Part shown: piece by piece, positions 1-5,501 of the stretch | Layout: every line of letters begins with the position of its first letter | How positions within the stretch are numbered: position 1 is the stretch's first letter | DNA from: Candidatus Omnitrophota bacterium | GTDB taxonomy: Bacteria > Omnitrophota > Gorgyraeia > Gygaellales > Profunditerraquicolaceae | Direction: 5' to 3' | Assembly: GCA_023818905.1 (NCBI GenBank) | Contig: JAMWDE010000073.1 | Location: 1 to 5,501, forward strand | Length of the DNA: 5,501 bases | Notes under the pieces: model-generated | Told to the model about the DNA's origin: nothing | Database searches by the model: none | What the model saw: the letters and a program-made list of their open reading frames with translations, nothing else | Translations under genes and position numbers: made by a program

Positions 1-1714
1 CTATATTTAAAACCTGTTCTTCTCTACTTTTATCACGATAAACAGTAATCCCTTTACAACCTAATTGATAAGCTAAAAGATAAGCATTTTTTACATCCTC
101 AACCGTTGCCTCAAAAGGAAAATTTATTGTTTTTGAAGTGGCATTATGTACATATTTTTGAAATGCTGCCTGCATCTTTACGTGCCATTCCGGTGAAATA
201 TCATGGGCGGTAACAAATACCCGCCTTACCTCCTCAGGGATCTCTTTAAAATTTTTAATGGAACCTGATTCGGCAATCCTCTGCATAAGCTCCTCTGAAT
301 AAAATCCCCTTTCTTTTGCTATCTCCTCAAAATAAGGTTCAACTTCATAGAGACGGGTCTTATCCATCACTTCACGATAATACACAATAGCAAACAGAGG
401 TTCAATCCCAGAAGAGCAAGGACCAGCAATAATACTGATGGTCCCTGTAGGAGCAATAGTGGTTAGAGTGGCATTTCTTATCTTTATTCCTTTCTTCTCC
501 CACACGCTTCCTTTATAAGCAGGGAACACCCCTTTTTCCTTGGCTAATTCGCAAGATTCTTTATTTGCCTCATCCAAAATAAAACTCATAACTTTCTCTG
601 CTAAATTAATTGCCTCTTCTGAATCATAAGGAATCCCCAACCGCACCAGAAGCGATGCCCAACCCATCACCCCTAAACCAATCTTACGCGTCAGCTTTGT
701 AGCTCTTTCTATCTCAGGAAGAGGAAATCTATTCACATCAATTAGATTATCCAGAAAATGTACTGCCAAACGTGTAACCTCTCCTAACCTATTCCAGTCA
801 ATCTCATAATGGTTGTCCACCTTCTTCCATATCTGAGCCAGATTAATTGAGCCCAAATCACAGGACTCATAAGGTAAAAGAGGTTGCTCTCCACAGGGAT
901 TGGTACTTTCAATCTGGCCTAAATGAGGCGTGGGGTTGGTTTCGTTTATCCGGTCAATAAATATAACTCCAGGCTCTCCGTTTTTATGCGCCTGTTTTAC
1001 AATTAAATCAAAAACCTCTCGGGCATTAAGCTTGTTTACTGCTCTTTTCGTATGGGGATCAATTAAATCATAATCCTCATTTTTTTCTACCTTTCTCATA
1101 AACTCATTGGTTATCGCCACCGATATATTAAAATTAGGAATCTGACCGTGTTTATCCTTACAGGTAATAAATTCCAAAATATCGGGATGGTCTACTCTTA
1201 GGATGCCCATGTTAGCTCCCCGACGAGCACCACCTTGCTTTACCGCCTCTGTAGCTGCATCGTAGACTTTCATAAAAGAAACTGGACCTGAGGCAACGCC
1301 ACCGGTAGTTTTAACCATAGAATTTTTTGGCCTTAGACGAGAGAAAGAAAAACCTGTACCTCCGCCGCTTTTGTGAATCATCGCAGTTGCCTTCAAGGTC
1401 TCAAAGATAGATTCCATAGAATCATCTATCGGTAATGTAAAACAAGCAGACAGCTGCCCTAATTCCCTACCCGCATTCATCAGACAAGGAGAATTAGGCA
1501 TGAATTCTAATTCACTCATAATACGATAAAAATCCTGTTTAAGTTTTACTATATCTTGTTCTGATTTACCATATAGCTTATCTGCATAAGCAATCGCCTC
1601 AGCCACCCTTCTAAACATCTCTTGGGGTGTTTCAATGATTTCGCCATTCCGGTCTTTCTTAAGGTACCTTTTCTCTAATACCTTTAATGCATTTTGTGAT
1701 AATTTCGATGCCAT
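1..1714 (-). CDS. nrdJ: Adenosylcobalamin-dependent (class II) ribonucleotide reductase, C-terminus beyond the window
   Basis: The product reduces ribonucleotides to deoxyribonucleotides in the cytoplasm with a radical generated from coenzyme B12, independently of oxygen. 571 codons are visible with no frame break; the frame leaves the left edge just after [14 protein letters not shown], a block found near the C-terminus of NrdJ. The core motifs are present: [10 protein letters not shown] (C77), SACF (C91), [14 protein letters not shown] (about 115), [13 protein letters not shown] (from Q160), NPCGEQ (N272, C274, E276), [11 protein letters not shown] (C285) and PTGTIS (P422). By family analogy C274 carries the thiyl radical and C91/C285 form the redox pair; their 11- and about 183-residue spacings resemble the Thermotoga class II enzyme. 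There is no N-terminal ATP-cone: the catalytic region begins almost at once ([14 protein letters not shown]). The Cys-rich reducing tail expected in the family would lie off the window. I chose the ATG at 1714 because GAGG lies 6 nt upstream; an in-frame ATG at 1732 lacks a Shine-Dalgarno. The gene has its own promoter and possible NrdR sites. Confidence 0.96.
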   Translation of the reverse strand, partial: MASKLSQNALKVLEKRYLKKDRNGEIIETPQEMFRRVAEAIAYADKLYGKSEQDIVKLKQDFYRIMSELEFMPNSPCLMNAGRELGQLSACFTLPIDDSMESIFETLKATAMIHKSGGGTGFSFSRLRPKNSMVKTTGGVASGPVSFMKVYDAATEAVKQGGARRGANMGILRVDHPDILEFITCKDKHGQIPNFNISVAITNEFMRKVEKNEDYDLIDPHTKRAVNKLNAREVFDLIVKQAHKNGEPGVIFIDRINETNPTPHLGQIESTNPCGEQPLLPYESCDLGSINLAQIWKKVDNHYEIDWNRLGEVTRLAVHFLDNLIDVNRFPLPEIERATKLTRKIGLGVMGWASLLVRLGIPYDSEEAINLAEKVMSFILDEANKESCELAKEKGVFPAYKGSVWEKKGIKIRNATLTTIAPTGTISIIAGPCSSGIEPLFAIVYYREVMDKTRLYEVEPYFEEIAKERGFYSEELMQRIAESGSIKNFKEIPEEVRRVFVTAHDISPEWHVKMQAAFQKYVHNATSKTINFPFEATVEDVKNAYLLAYQLGCKGITVYRDKSREEQVLNI

Positions 1715-1720
1715 ATTAAA

Positions 1721-1724
1721 CCTC
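1721..1724 (-). promoter_or_regulatory. Ribosome binding site of nrdJ
   Basis: GAGG on the minus strand, 6 nt before the ATG at 1714. It decides between this start and the in-frame ATG 18 nt upstream (1732), which is preceded by CTTTAAG with no Shine-Dalgarno match. Confidence 0.65.
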
Positions 1725-1765
1725 GCTTTCATCTTAAAGGATTAGATGGTTTAGCCCACAGATCA

Positions 1766-1794
1766 AGTATAACATTCCATTTTGAGATTGTCAA
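1766..1794 (-). promoter_or_regulatory. Sigma70-type promoter of nrdJ
   Basis: On the minus strand TTGACA (1794-1789), a 17-bp spacer and TATACT (1771-1766) give a perfect -35 box and a -10 box with one difference from consensus. Transcription should begin near 1759, leaving a leader of about 45 nt before the ATG at 1714. The leader is too short for a cobalamin riboswitch. The promoter makes nrdJ a transcription unit separate from the lacI-family gene upstream, although no terminator is visible between them, so read-through is possible. Confidence 0.85.
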
Positions 1795-1801
1795 TAAAAA
1801 A

Positions 1802-1817
1802 ATACAATATATAGTAC
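1802..1817. promoter_or_regulatory. Probable NrdR box, proximal to nrdJ promoter
   Basis: ATACAATATATAGTAC matches the NrdR consensus ACACWATATATWGTGT at 13 of 16 positions by my count, with the whole inner core from C to GT intact. It ends 7 bp upstream of the nrdJ -35 box. NrdR is the zinc-finger/ATP-cone repressor of ribonucleotide reductase genes in many bacteria. The nrdR gene itself is not in the window. The AT-rich surroundings make chance similarity possible, but the target gene and the paired site support the call. Confidence 0.65.
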
Positions 1818-1832
1818 AATTTAAAATATATT

Positions 1833-1848
1833 ATACTACAAATTGTAT
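1833..1848. promoter_or_regulatory. Probable NrdR box, distal to nrdJ promoter
   Basis: ATACTACAAATTGTAT matches the NrdR consensus at about 12 of 16 positions, with the outer arms ATAC/GTAT intact and a weaker centre. It starts 31 bp from the proximal box (15-bp gap), which fits the three-turn spacing typical of paired NrdR boxes. Its last base is part of the stop codon of the lacI-family gene, so the regulatory region uses the whole 133-bp intergenic space. Confidence 0.5.
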
Positions 1849-2870
1849 TAAGATTTGATTGGTTGGCAAGATTCCCTAATCACTAATTCAGTGGGAAGCA
1901 CTATCTTTCTTACGGCCAGTTTCTTGGAAGAATTCACTATTTTATTTAACTCCTTTATGCCCTCTTCTGCCATCTTAATAAGAGGCTGCCTTACAGTGGT
2001 CAAGGCTACAGGTCCATAAAGACCTGAGGGATTATCATCAAAACCCACTACGGATAAATCTTGAGGAATGCGTCTACCCATCTCCTGTGCTACTGCCATA
2101 GTCTCTAAAGCCATAGAATCAGAGGCAACGAATATAGCTGTGGGTGGGTCGGTTAATTTCAACAATTGCTCAGTGGCTTGACGCGCCTGTCCACGAGAAT
2201 AATCAGTCCTTATTATGTATTCTTCAGGAACCCTTATATCATTTTTCTTTAAAGCCCGCCTATAACCTTCCAAGCGCTGGGCTGCTGCCTGGGTAATCAA
2301 GTCACCAGTGATATGGGCTATCTTACGATGCCCTAGGCTAATCAGGTAATTAACTGCGGATTCTGCTCCACCTACATTATCTATAGCAACACAAGGCACC
2401 TCCAAATCCTCTACGTAATTATTGATTACTACACAGGGTATCCCATAATCTAATGCCTCTTGAAGTTGATTGCGATTACCAATAATATCTGCAAAGATTA
2501 CACCCTCCACACCTTTCAGATTAAAAGAGGAACGTGCATCTGTAATGTGCAAAAGCAGGTCTAACTTGTAAACGCTGCAAAGCGTTCCTATACCGCGTAT
2601 CAATTCTAAGGCGTAAAAAGAATAAAAAACGCCCTCATAACGCGGAATAACCAACGCCACCACATTACTCTTGCCTGTAGCCAACCTCTGGGCAAATATG
2701 GATGGCCTAAACTTAAGTTGCCTTATAGCATCCAAAACCTTTATGCGATTTTTCTCCTTAACAGTGGAAACGTTGTTTATTACGCGAGAAACCGTAGTGA
2801 TAGAAACACCTGCCAGACGTGCTACATCGCTTATGGATACGTTCTTGGAAGGGCTATTTTTGGTACGCAT
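1848..2870 (-). CDS. LacI/GalR-family transcriptional regulator
   Basis: A 340-residue DNA-binding regulator of the usual LacI-family length, likely controlling carbohydrate genes in response to a sugar ligand. Residues 11-31 (VSISDVARLAGVSITTVSRVI) are the diagnostic N-terminal helix-turn-helix, followed by the hinge helix RPSIFAQRLATGKS (55-68), whose Leu63 is the expected minor-groove residue. Residues from about 70 onward are the periplasmic-binding-protein-like sensor, with family blocks SLGHRKIAHITGD (178-190), PTAIFVASDSMAL (243-255), DLSVVGFDDN (271-280), LTTVRQP (290-296) and LPTELVIRES (325-334). The effector cannot be read from sequence. The gene begins 11 bp after the coiled-coil gene and is probably co-transcribed with it and the ROK gene. 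The Shine-Dalgarno AAGG is 14 nt from the ATG, a long spacing, and overlaps the end of the upstream gene, so translational coupling is likely. No paralogue-specific feature allows a symbol such as ccpA or galR. Confidence 0.95.
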   Translation of the reverse strand: MRTKNSPSKNVSISDVARLAGVSITTVSRVINNVSTVKEKNRIKVLDAIRQLKFRPSIFAQRLATGKSNVVALVIPRYEGVFYSFYALELIRGIGTLCSVYKLDLLLHITDARSSFNLKGVEGVIFADIIGNRNQLQEALDYGIPCVVINNYVEDLEVPCVAIDNVGGAESAVNYLISLGHRKIAHITGDLITQAAAQRLEGYRRALKKNDIRVPEEYIIRTDYSRGQARQATEQLLKLTDPPTAIFVASDSMALETMAVAQEMGRRIPQDLSVVGFDDNPSGLYGPVALTTVRQPLIKMAEEGIKELNKIVNSSKKLAVRKIVLPTELVIRESCQPIKS

Positions 2871-2881
2871 AATTTTAAAAA

Positions 2882-4036
2882 TTACCTTACCAAATCTCCT
2901 ATCCTAATGGGTGTAGTCTGTTTTTTTATATCGCAGGCTGAGACATTTGAACGAATCTGTATTACCTCGATTAAACCTATAGATTGGTTATCACGATAAA
3001 CCTGAAAGGTATCCCCTAATTTTAGGCCTGCATCTTTACCTAAATCAATAATAACAAAATTATTCTCTTTATCTACTGCTAGTATCTTGCCTGTGCGGGA
3101 TACAATCCTAGATGCAAGCGGTTGGCTTCCTGCCTGTGAGGGACGCACCACGATAGGCGGTAACTCTACAGATGAGCCTGTTGTCTTAATCTTAGTCTCC
3201 TCAGAGATAGATAGGGTCTGGGCCTCAGTCCTTACCTGCTCCTTTTCTGTAAGTTTAGCTTTAAGGAGTTCGCTATCCTTACTAAGCTGAGCGAGTTTTT
3301 CTTCCAGTTCATTTTTACGATCATTTAACTCTCTCAACTGTTGTTTAAGTAATGTATTCTCGTTCTTAGCTGACTCTATGTCTTTTTGGATATCACGCTT
3401 ATATTTTTTTTCCTTCACCAACTCATCAGCCAGATTATCTATTATCTTTAGATTTGACTCTAACTGTTTCTGTAAAATCTGTCTCTGTTTATTTAAGTCC
3501 TCTATCTGTTGCTGTAGAGCATTCTTCTCTTTCTGTAACTGATCGTTATTCAACTGAACAGACCTAATCTGTTGGGATATATTCTGGAGTTCTACCTCTA
3601 ACTTTGCCTTCTCTTTCAAAACTCCTGCCCAGTAGCTATCATCTGTCTGAGGAGAAGCTACAGGCGCTACCTGCGATTGAGAAGAAATATTTTTTATCTG
3701 TTCTTGAAGGGAATCTATCTTCTGGATTAGACCTTTTCTTTCATTGTCTAATTGCTCATACTTTCTCTGGATATTCTGTTTTTCTGAATGCAGATTCCGA
3801 TTTTCCTTAGAAAGTCTATCCACTTCTGCACTTACAGTGGTAATTCTATTCTGTAACTTAAGATTCTCCTGCTTTGCCTCATCGATACTCTGATTTAAAA
3901 TTTTGTTTTCAGACTCAAGGGCATCCCTTTCTTTCTGAATTATTGCCCTTGAGTTATAGAGCTGGAGATTTAAATAAGAACTTGCAGCTGATACTGCAAA
4001 AAGTACGATAATAATTATCTTTGCTTTTACATCCAT
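2882..4036 (-). CDS. Membrane-anchored coiled-coil protein with C-terminal beta domain
   Basis: I do not recognise a named family. Residues 5-22 (AKIIIIVLFAVSAASSYL) form one hydrophobic segment after a short MDVK start, either an N-terminal membrane anchor or an uncleaved signal, with the rest probably outside the cytoplasm. Residues 30-118 and 137-275 are long heptad-like Lys/Glu/Gln/Leu-rich coiled coils, separated by a short linker with Pro and Ser (119-136). A Pro/Ser-rich linker (288-306) leads to a compact C-terminal region (313-384): TGKILAVDKENNFVIIDLG, then GLKLGDTFQVYR, then an ending IRIGDLVR. The alternating strands and repeated GD motifs suggest a small beta-barrel like the C-terminal domains seen in FlgT-type envelope proteins; this is a resemblance, not an identification. 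MreC has a similar order (anchor, coil, beta domain) but its signature motifs are not evident. Start ATG 4036 lies 7 bp after the ROK gene; no strong Shine-Dalgarno is visible, so coupling is likely. Confidence 0.85.
   Translation of the reverse strand: MDVKAKIIIIVLFAVSAASSYLNLQLYNSRAIIQKERDALESENKILNQSIDEAKQENLKLQNRITTVSAEVDRLSKENRNLHSEKQNIQRKYEQLDNERKGLIQKIDSLQEQIKNISSQSQVAPVASPQTDDSYWAGVLKEKAKLEVELQNISQQIRSVQLNNDQLQKEKNALQQQIEDLNKQRQILQKQLESNLKIIDNLADELVKEKKYKRDIQKDIESAKNENTLLKQQLRELNDRKNELEEKLAQLSKDSELLKAKLTEKEQVRTEAQTLSISEETKIKTTGSSVELPPIVVRPSQAGSQPLASRIVSRTGKILAVDKENNFVIIDLGKDAGLKLGDTFQVYRDNQSIGLIEVIQIRSNVSACDIKKQTTPIRIGDLVR
2885..2888 (-). promoter_or_regulatory. Distant Shine-Dalgarno of the lacI-family gene, inside the upstream gene's end
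   Basis: On the minus strand the upstream gene ends ...AGG TAA, and the AAGG there is the only Shine-Dalgarno-like motif before the ATG at 2870, with a 14-nt AT-only spacer. The spacing is longer than optimal. Ribosomes terminating at 2882-2884 would be positioned to restart, which suggests translational coupling. Confidence 0.4.
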
Positions 4037-4043
4037 GGACGCT

Positions 4044-5276
4044 TTATAATTTGGCGAATATCCTCTGTATTACCAGACTCGCCGCGCCTTGGGCCACAGC
4101 ATTTTCTCTCAATTGAGAATAGATAATCTTTAAACCATCTGTAGACTCTCTAAAGGCCCAGTCTTTGACAGTGGCGTTTACCTTATTTAAGAAATCTGCA
4201 CCTGCCTCCTCTAATCCTCCGCCAATAATCACCACCTGGGGGTCAAATAGATTCACTAGATGTGCAATCTTTATACCTAATCTTTTGGCTGCTATATCCA
4301 AGGCTGAGGAGGCGACTGGATCTTTTGCTCTGGCCGCAATAAACACGCTCTTTAAATCCACATTATTTGGATGGGCAGAGGTTAATTTAAAGAATCTCGC
4401 TGCCTCCTCTTTGTCTTTGCTCAACATCTTCTTTACATACTCAACAATACCTAAATCTAACTCCCAACGCTTTATAAAACAGCTATTGCCAAGCTGGCAG
4501 TTGAATAGGTCCTGTTCTTTGTAATTATAAATAGATACCTCTCCAGCATAACCATGGGTGCCTGTGTAAAGCTCGCCATTAACCATTATACCGCAACCTA
4601 CACCTGAGAACATAAAGATGACGTTTTTGATATCCCTACTTAGACCTAACCACCACTCACCAAAACAAGCGCAACTTGCATCGTTATCTATAAATGTATA
4701 TAAATTAAATTCCCTTTCAATCAAATCCTTAAGAGCCAAATCTACCGAGGCATAGGTATAATAATGATCCATCTTTTCCGGCCAGTGAATAGAACCGTCC
4801 CTTTTATTAACCAAGCCGGCAATTCCCACGCCTATACCTTTGATATTACTAGTGTAATCTTTTGAGCGTCTCAGTATCTCGCGGATTATCTCAAGCACAC
4901 ACTCAGTAATCTCCCTTACAGATGCACGGGGACGGGCAATCTGTGTCTTGGTAACGATATTTCCTTTTAGGTCTACCAATAGACCTACCATATTCATAAG
5001 ATTTAACCCTACTCCTATGACATAACCGGCATGAGGATTCAAATCTAAAAGCGTAGGTCGTCTACCACCTTCAGATATATCAAGCTCTTTCTCGTAGACA
5101 ATATTATTTTTGATGAATTCATCAATATAATTAGAGATGGTTACTACATTTATTCCCATCTCTTTGGATATCTCAGGACGGCTTATGGGTCCATGTCTTC
5201 TTAAAATATCAAGTATCCCGATATTGCGTTTTTCTTTCTCGCTGAATTCGCTCTCTTGAAAATCTAAAAGTCGCAT
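4044..5276 (-). CDS. ROK-family transcriptional regulator (HTH plus sugar kinase-like domain)
   Basis: A 410-residue protein of NagC/Mlc/XylR-like architecture. Residues 15-65 form a winged helix-turn-helix (IGILDILRRHGPISRPEISK, then INVVTISNYIDEFIKNNIV), with GGRRPTLLDLNP (70-81) as the linker to the ROK domain. The kinase-like fold shows GIGVGIAGLV (147-156), FIDNDASCACFGEWWLG (195-211) with the catalytic-type Asp198, FSGVGCGIMVNGELYTGTHG (223-242), AGEVS (244-248) and NLFDPQVVIIGGGLEEAG (342-359). The phosphate-binding loop is degenerate (GVGLNL), as is usual in regulators rather than kinases. The ROK zinc site is also eroded: the usual His after AGE is missing, and the CxCGxxGC motif is reduced to CQLGNSC (260-266). 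It therefore most likely senses a sugar or sugar phosphate and regulates transcription. I place the start at the ATG at 5276, behind a good Shine-Dalgarno. A longer frame starting with TTG at 5360 adds 28 residues but begins inside the promoter's -35 box. First gene of a probable three-gene operon. Confidence 0.93.
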   Translation of the reverse strand: MRLLDFQESEFSEKEKRNIGILDILRRHGPISRPEISKEMGINVVTISNYIDEFIKNNIVYEKELDISEGGRRPTLLDLNPHAGYVIGVGLNLMNMVGLLVDLKGNIVTKTQIARPRASVREITECVLEIIREILRRSKDYTSNIKGIGVGIAGLVNKRDGSIHWPEKMDHYYTYASVDLALKDLIEREFNLYTFIDNDASCACFGEWWLGLSRDIKNVIFMFSGVGCGIMVNGELYTGTHGYAGEVSIYNYKEQDLFNCQLGNSCFIKRWELDLGIVEYVKKMLSKDKEEAARFFKLTSAHPNNVDLKSVFIAARAKDPVASSALDIAAKRLGIKIAHLVNLFDPQVVIIGGGLEEAGADFLNKVNATVKDWAFRESTDGLKIIYSQLRENAVAQGAASLVIQRIFAKL

Positions 5277-5284
5277 CTCTTTTA

Positions 5285-5293
5285 CCTTTCTCC
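5285..5293 (-). promoter_or_regulatory. Ribosome binding site that fixes the ROK gene start
   Basis: GGAGAAAGG on the minus strand ends 8 nt before the ATG at 5276. It supports this start over the upstream TTG at 5360, which lies in the -35 box and outside the predicted transcript. The GGAGA part comes from the downstream copy of the 13-bp tandem repeat. Confidence 0.75.
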
Positions 5294-5314
5294 GTGGCTT
5301 ATCTCCGTGGCTTA
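5289..5314. repeat. Perfect 13-bp tandem duplication in the ROK 5' leader
   Basis: TCTCCGTGGCTTA occurs twice without a gap (5289-5301 and 5302-5314). On the coding strand each unit reads TAAGCCACGGAGA, so each carries a Shine-Dalgarno-like GGAGA. The unit is not a multiple of three, so copy change would break any reading frame running through it, which agrees with this being untranslated leader. Confidence 0.9.
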
Positions 5315-5331
5315 TGATTTTTACGAATAAT

Positions 5332-5360
5332 TTTATACTACTAAAGATAACATAAGTCAA
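5332..5360 (-). promoter_or_regulatory. Sigma70-type promoter of the ROK/coiled-coil/LacI operon
   Basis: On the minus strand TTGACT (5360-5355), a 17-bp spacer and TATAAA (5337-5332) each differ from consensus at one position. Transcription should begin near 5325, giving a leader of about 49 nt to the ATG at 5276. No other promoter of comparable quality precedes the two downstream genes in their 7- and 11-bp gaps, so it probably serves all three. Confidence 0.8.
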
Positions 5361-5378
5361 GAATTTTTAATAACTTGT

Positions 5379-5388
5379 TGTTGCAACA
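5379..5388. promoter_or_regulatory. 10-bp palindrome upstream of the operon promoter
   Basis: TGTTGCAACA is a perfect palindrome whose near edge is 18 bp upstream of the -35 box. Its size and position would suit an operator half or core, for example for one of the two regulators encoded downstream. It also overlaps the first 25-bp repeat unit, so it may instead belong to that element. Confidence 0.3.
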
Positions 5389-5430
5389 TAAAAATGTCAT
5401 CTTTTTTGCAAAATAGAAATGTCACCTTTT
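5381..5430. repeat. Two contiguous 25-bp imperfect tandem repeats
   Basis: Units 5381-5405 and 5406-5430 match at 22 of 25 positions by my count; the shared pattern is TTGCAAMATARAAATGTCAY then CTTTT. On the minus strand each contains GRTGACATTT followed by TTGC. Internally repeated ends of this kind, acting as transposase binding sites, are known in IS21-type and related insertion sequences. Repeated regulator sites upstream of the promoter are an alternative. No second end is in the window. Confidence 0.6.
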
Positions 5431-5501
5431 AAGAATTCTTTTAAAGAATTTTCTTTTTGGTTTTTAAAGCTCCCTATCTTTTTAAATCTTAGCTTTCTTC
5501 C
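5397..5501 (-). CDS. Possible 3' end of a gene entering from the right edge
   Basis: One minus-strand frame is open from the right edge for 34 codons and stops at TGA (5399-5397); it is Lys-rich and ends KGDISILQKR. The other two minus frames hit stops within 20 bases of the edge. The final residues are encoded by the 25-bp repeats, as can happen where a transposase gene runs into its element's terminal repeat. The length is small and the composition is biased, so this may be noncoding. Confidence 0.2.
   Translation of the reverse strand, partial: GRKLRFKKIGSFKNQKENSLKEFLKGDISILQKR
5434..5450. repeat. AT-rich 17-bp inverted repeat
   Basis: AATTCTTT and AAAGAATT are perfect inverted arms around a single T. 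On the plus strand a T-rich run follows (5451-5466), loosely resembling a terminator, but the stem has one GC pair per arm and no real loop, so termination would be weak. An operator is equally possible. Confidence 0.35.

Noticed and set aside
1715..1732. In-frame upstream ATG (1732) as the nrdJ start
   Set aside because: It has no Shine-Dalgarno, whereas the ATG at 1714 has GAGG at 6 nt.
1715..1760. Cobalamin riboswitch controlling the B12-dependent reductase
   Set aside because: The predicted leader is only about 45 nt and shows no B12-box-like sequence; a riboswitch would need about 150-200 nt.
1830..1835. Perfect TATAAT on the minus strand between the NrdR-like boxes as a second nrdJ promoter
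   Set aside because: The hexamer 17 bp upstream (TCAAAT) is a poor -35 and there is no TGn extended -10; AT-rich sequence makes a chance TATAAT likely.
2671..2999. Two overlapping plus-strand open frames of 78 and 93 codons
   Set aside because: They lie antisense to the helix-turn-helix end of the LacI-family gene and the end of the coiled-coil gene, have no recognisable motif and no promoter, and are explained by the coding strand opposite.
3087..3810. Plus-strand open frames (3087-3290 and 3604-3810) opposite the coiled-coil gene
   Set aside because: Their Ser/Leu-rich translations are what antisense reading of Lys/Glu/Gln-rich heptads produces; no independent support.
2882..4036. Assignment of the coiled-coil protein as MreC
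   Set aside because: The domain order is similar, but the coils are much longer, the MreC beta-domain motifs are not evident and there is no mreB or mreD neighbour.
4165..4524. 119-codon plus-strand open frame opposite the ROK gene
   Set aside because: The opposite strand is clearly a ROK domain with conserved motifs, and this frame shows no domain or ribosome site.

Overview
The window is AT-rich and compact, and every supported gene lies on the minus strand, so it reads from right to left. In transcription order it holds a ROK-family regulator with an N-terminal helix-turn-helix (5276-4044), a membrane-anchored coiled-coil protein (4036-2882), a LacI/GalR-family regulator (2870-1848), and most of an adenosylcobalamin-dependent (class II) ribonucleotide reductase, nrdJ, which runs off the left edge (1714-1).

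The first three genes are separated by only 7 and 11 bp and probably form one operon. It is driven by a good sigma70-type promoter (TTGACT-17-TATAAA, 5360-5332). This promoter decides the ROK start: the longest open frame begins with a TTG that is the -35 box itself, so the protein must start at the ATG at 5276, which has a good Shine-Dalgarno. A perfect 13-bp tandem duplication carrying the GGAGA motif lies in the leader. Two sugar-type transcription factors thus bracket a structural-looking membrane coiled-coil protein. No enzyme or transporter in the window identifies their effector.

nrdJ has its own near-consensus promoter (TTGACA-17-TATACT, 1794-1766). Just upstream of it are two sites resembling NrdR boxes, 31 bp apart start to start, which is the usual spacing of about three helical turns. 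This suggests that the reductase is controlled by NrdR separately from the regulator operon, with the distal box touching the lacI-family stop codon.

The right margin (5361-5501) holds two contiguous 25-bp imperfect tandem repeats, a 10-bp palindrome, an AT-rich 17-bp inverted repeat and a short open frame entering from the right edge. This may be the terminus of an insertion sequence or a cluster of operator sites.

The organism is a bacterium. The class II reductase, the Lys/Glu/Gln-rich membrane coiled-coil protein and the low GC content would fit a poorly cultured anaerobe, possibly a candidate-phylum lineage such as Omnitrophota. That placement is a weak inference from style, not from a marker gene.
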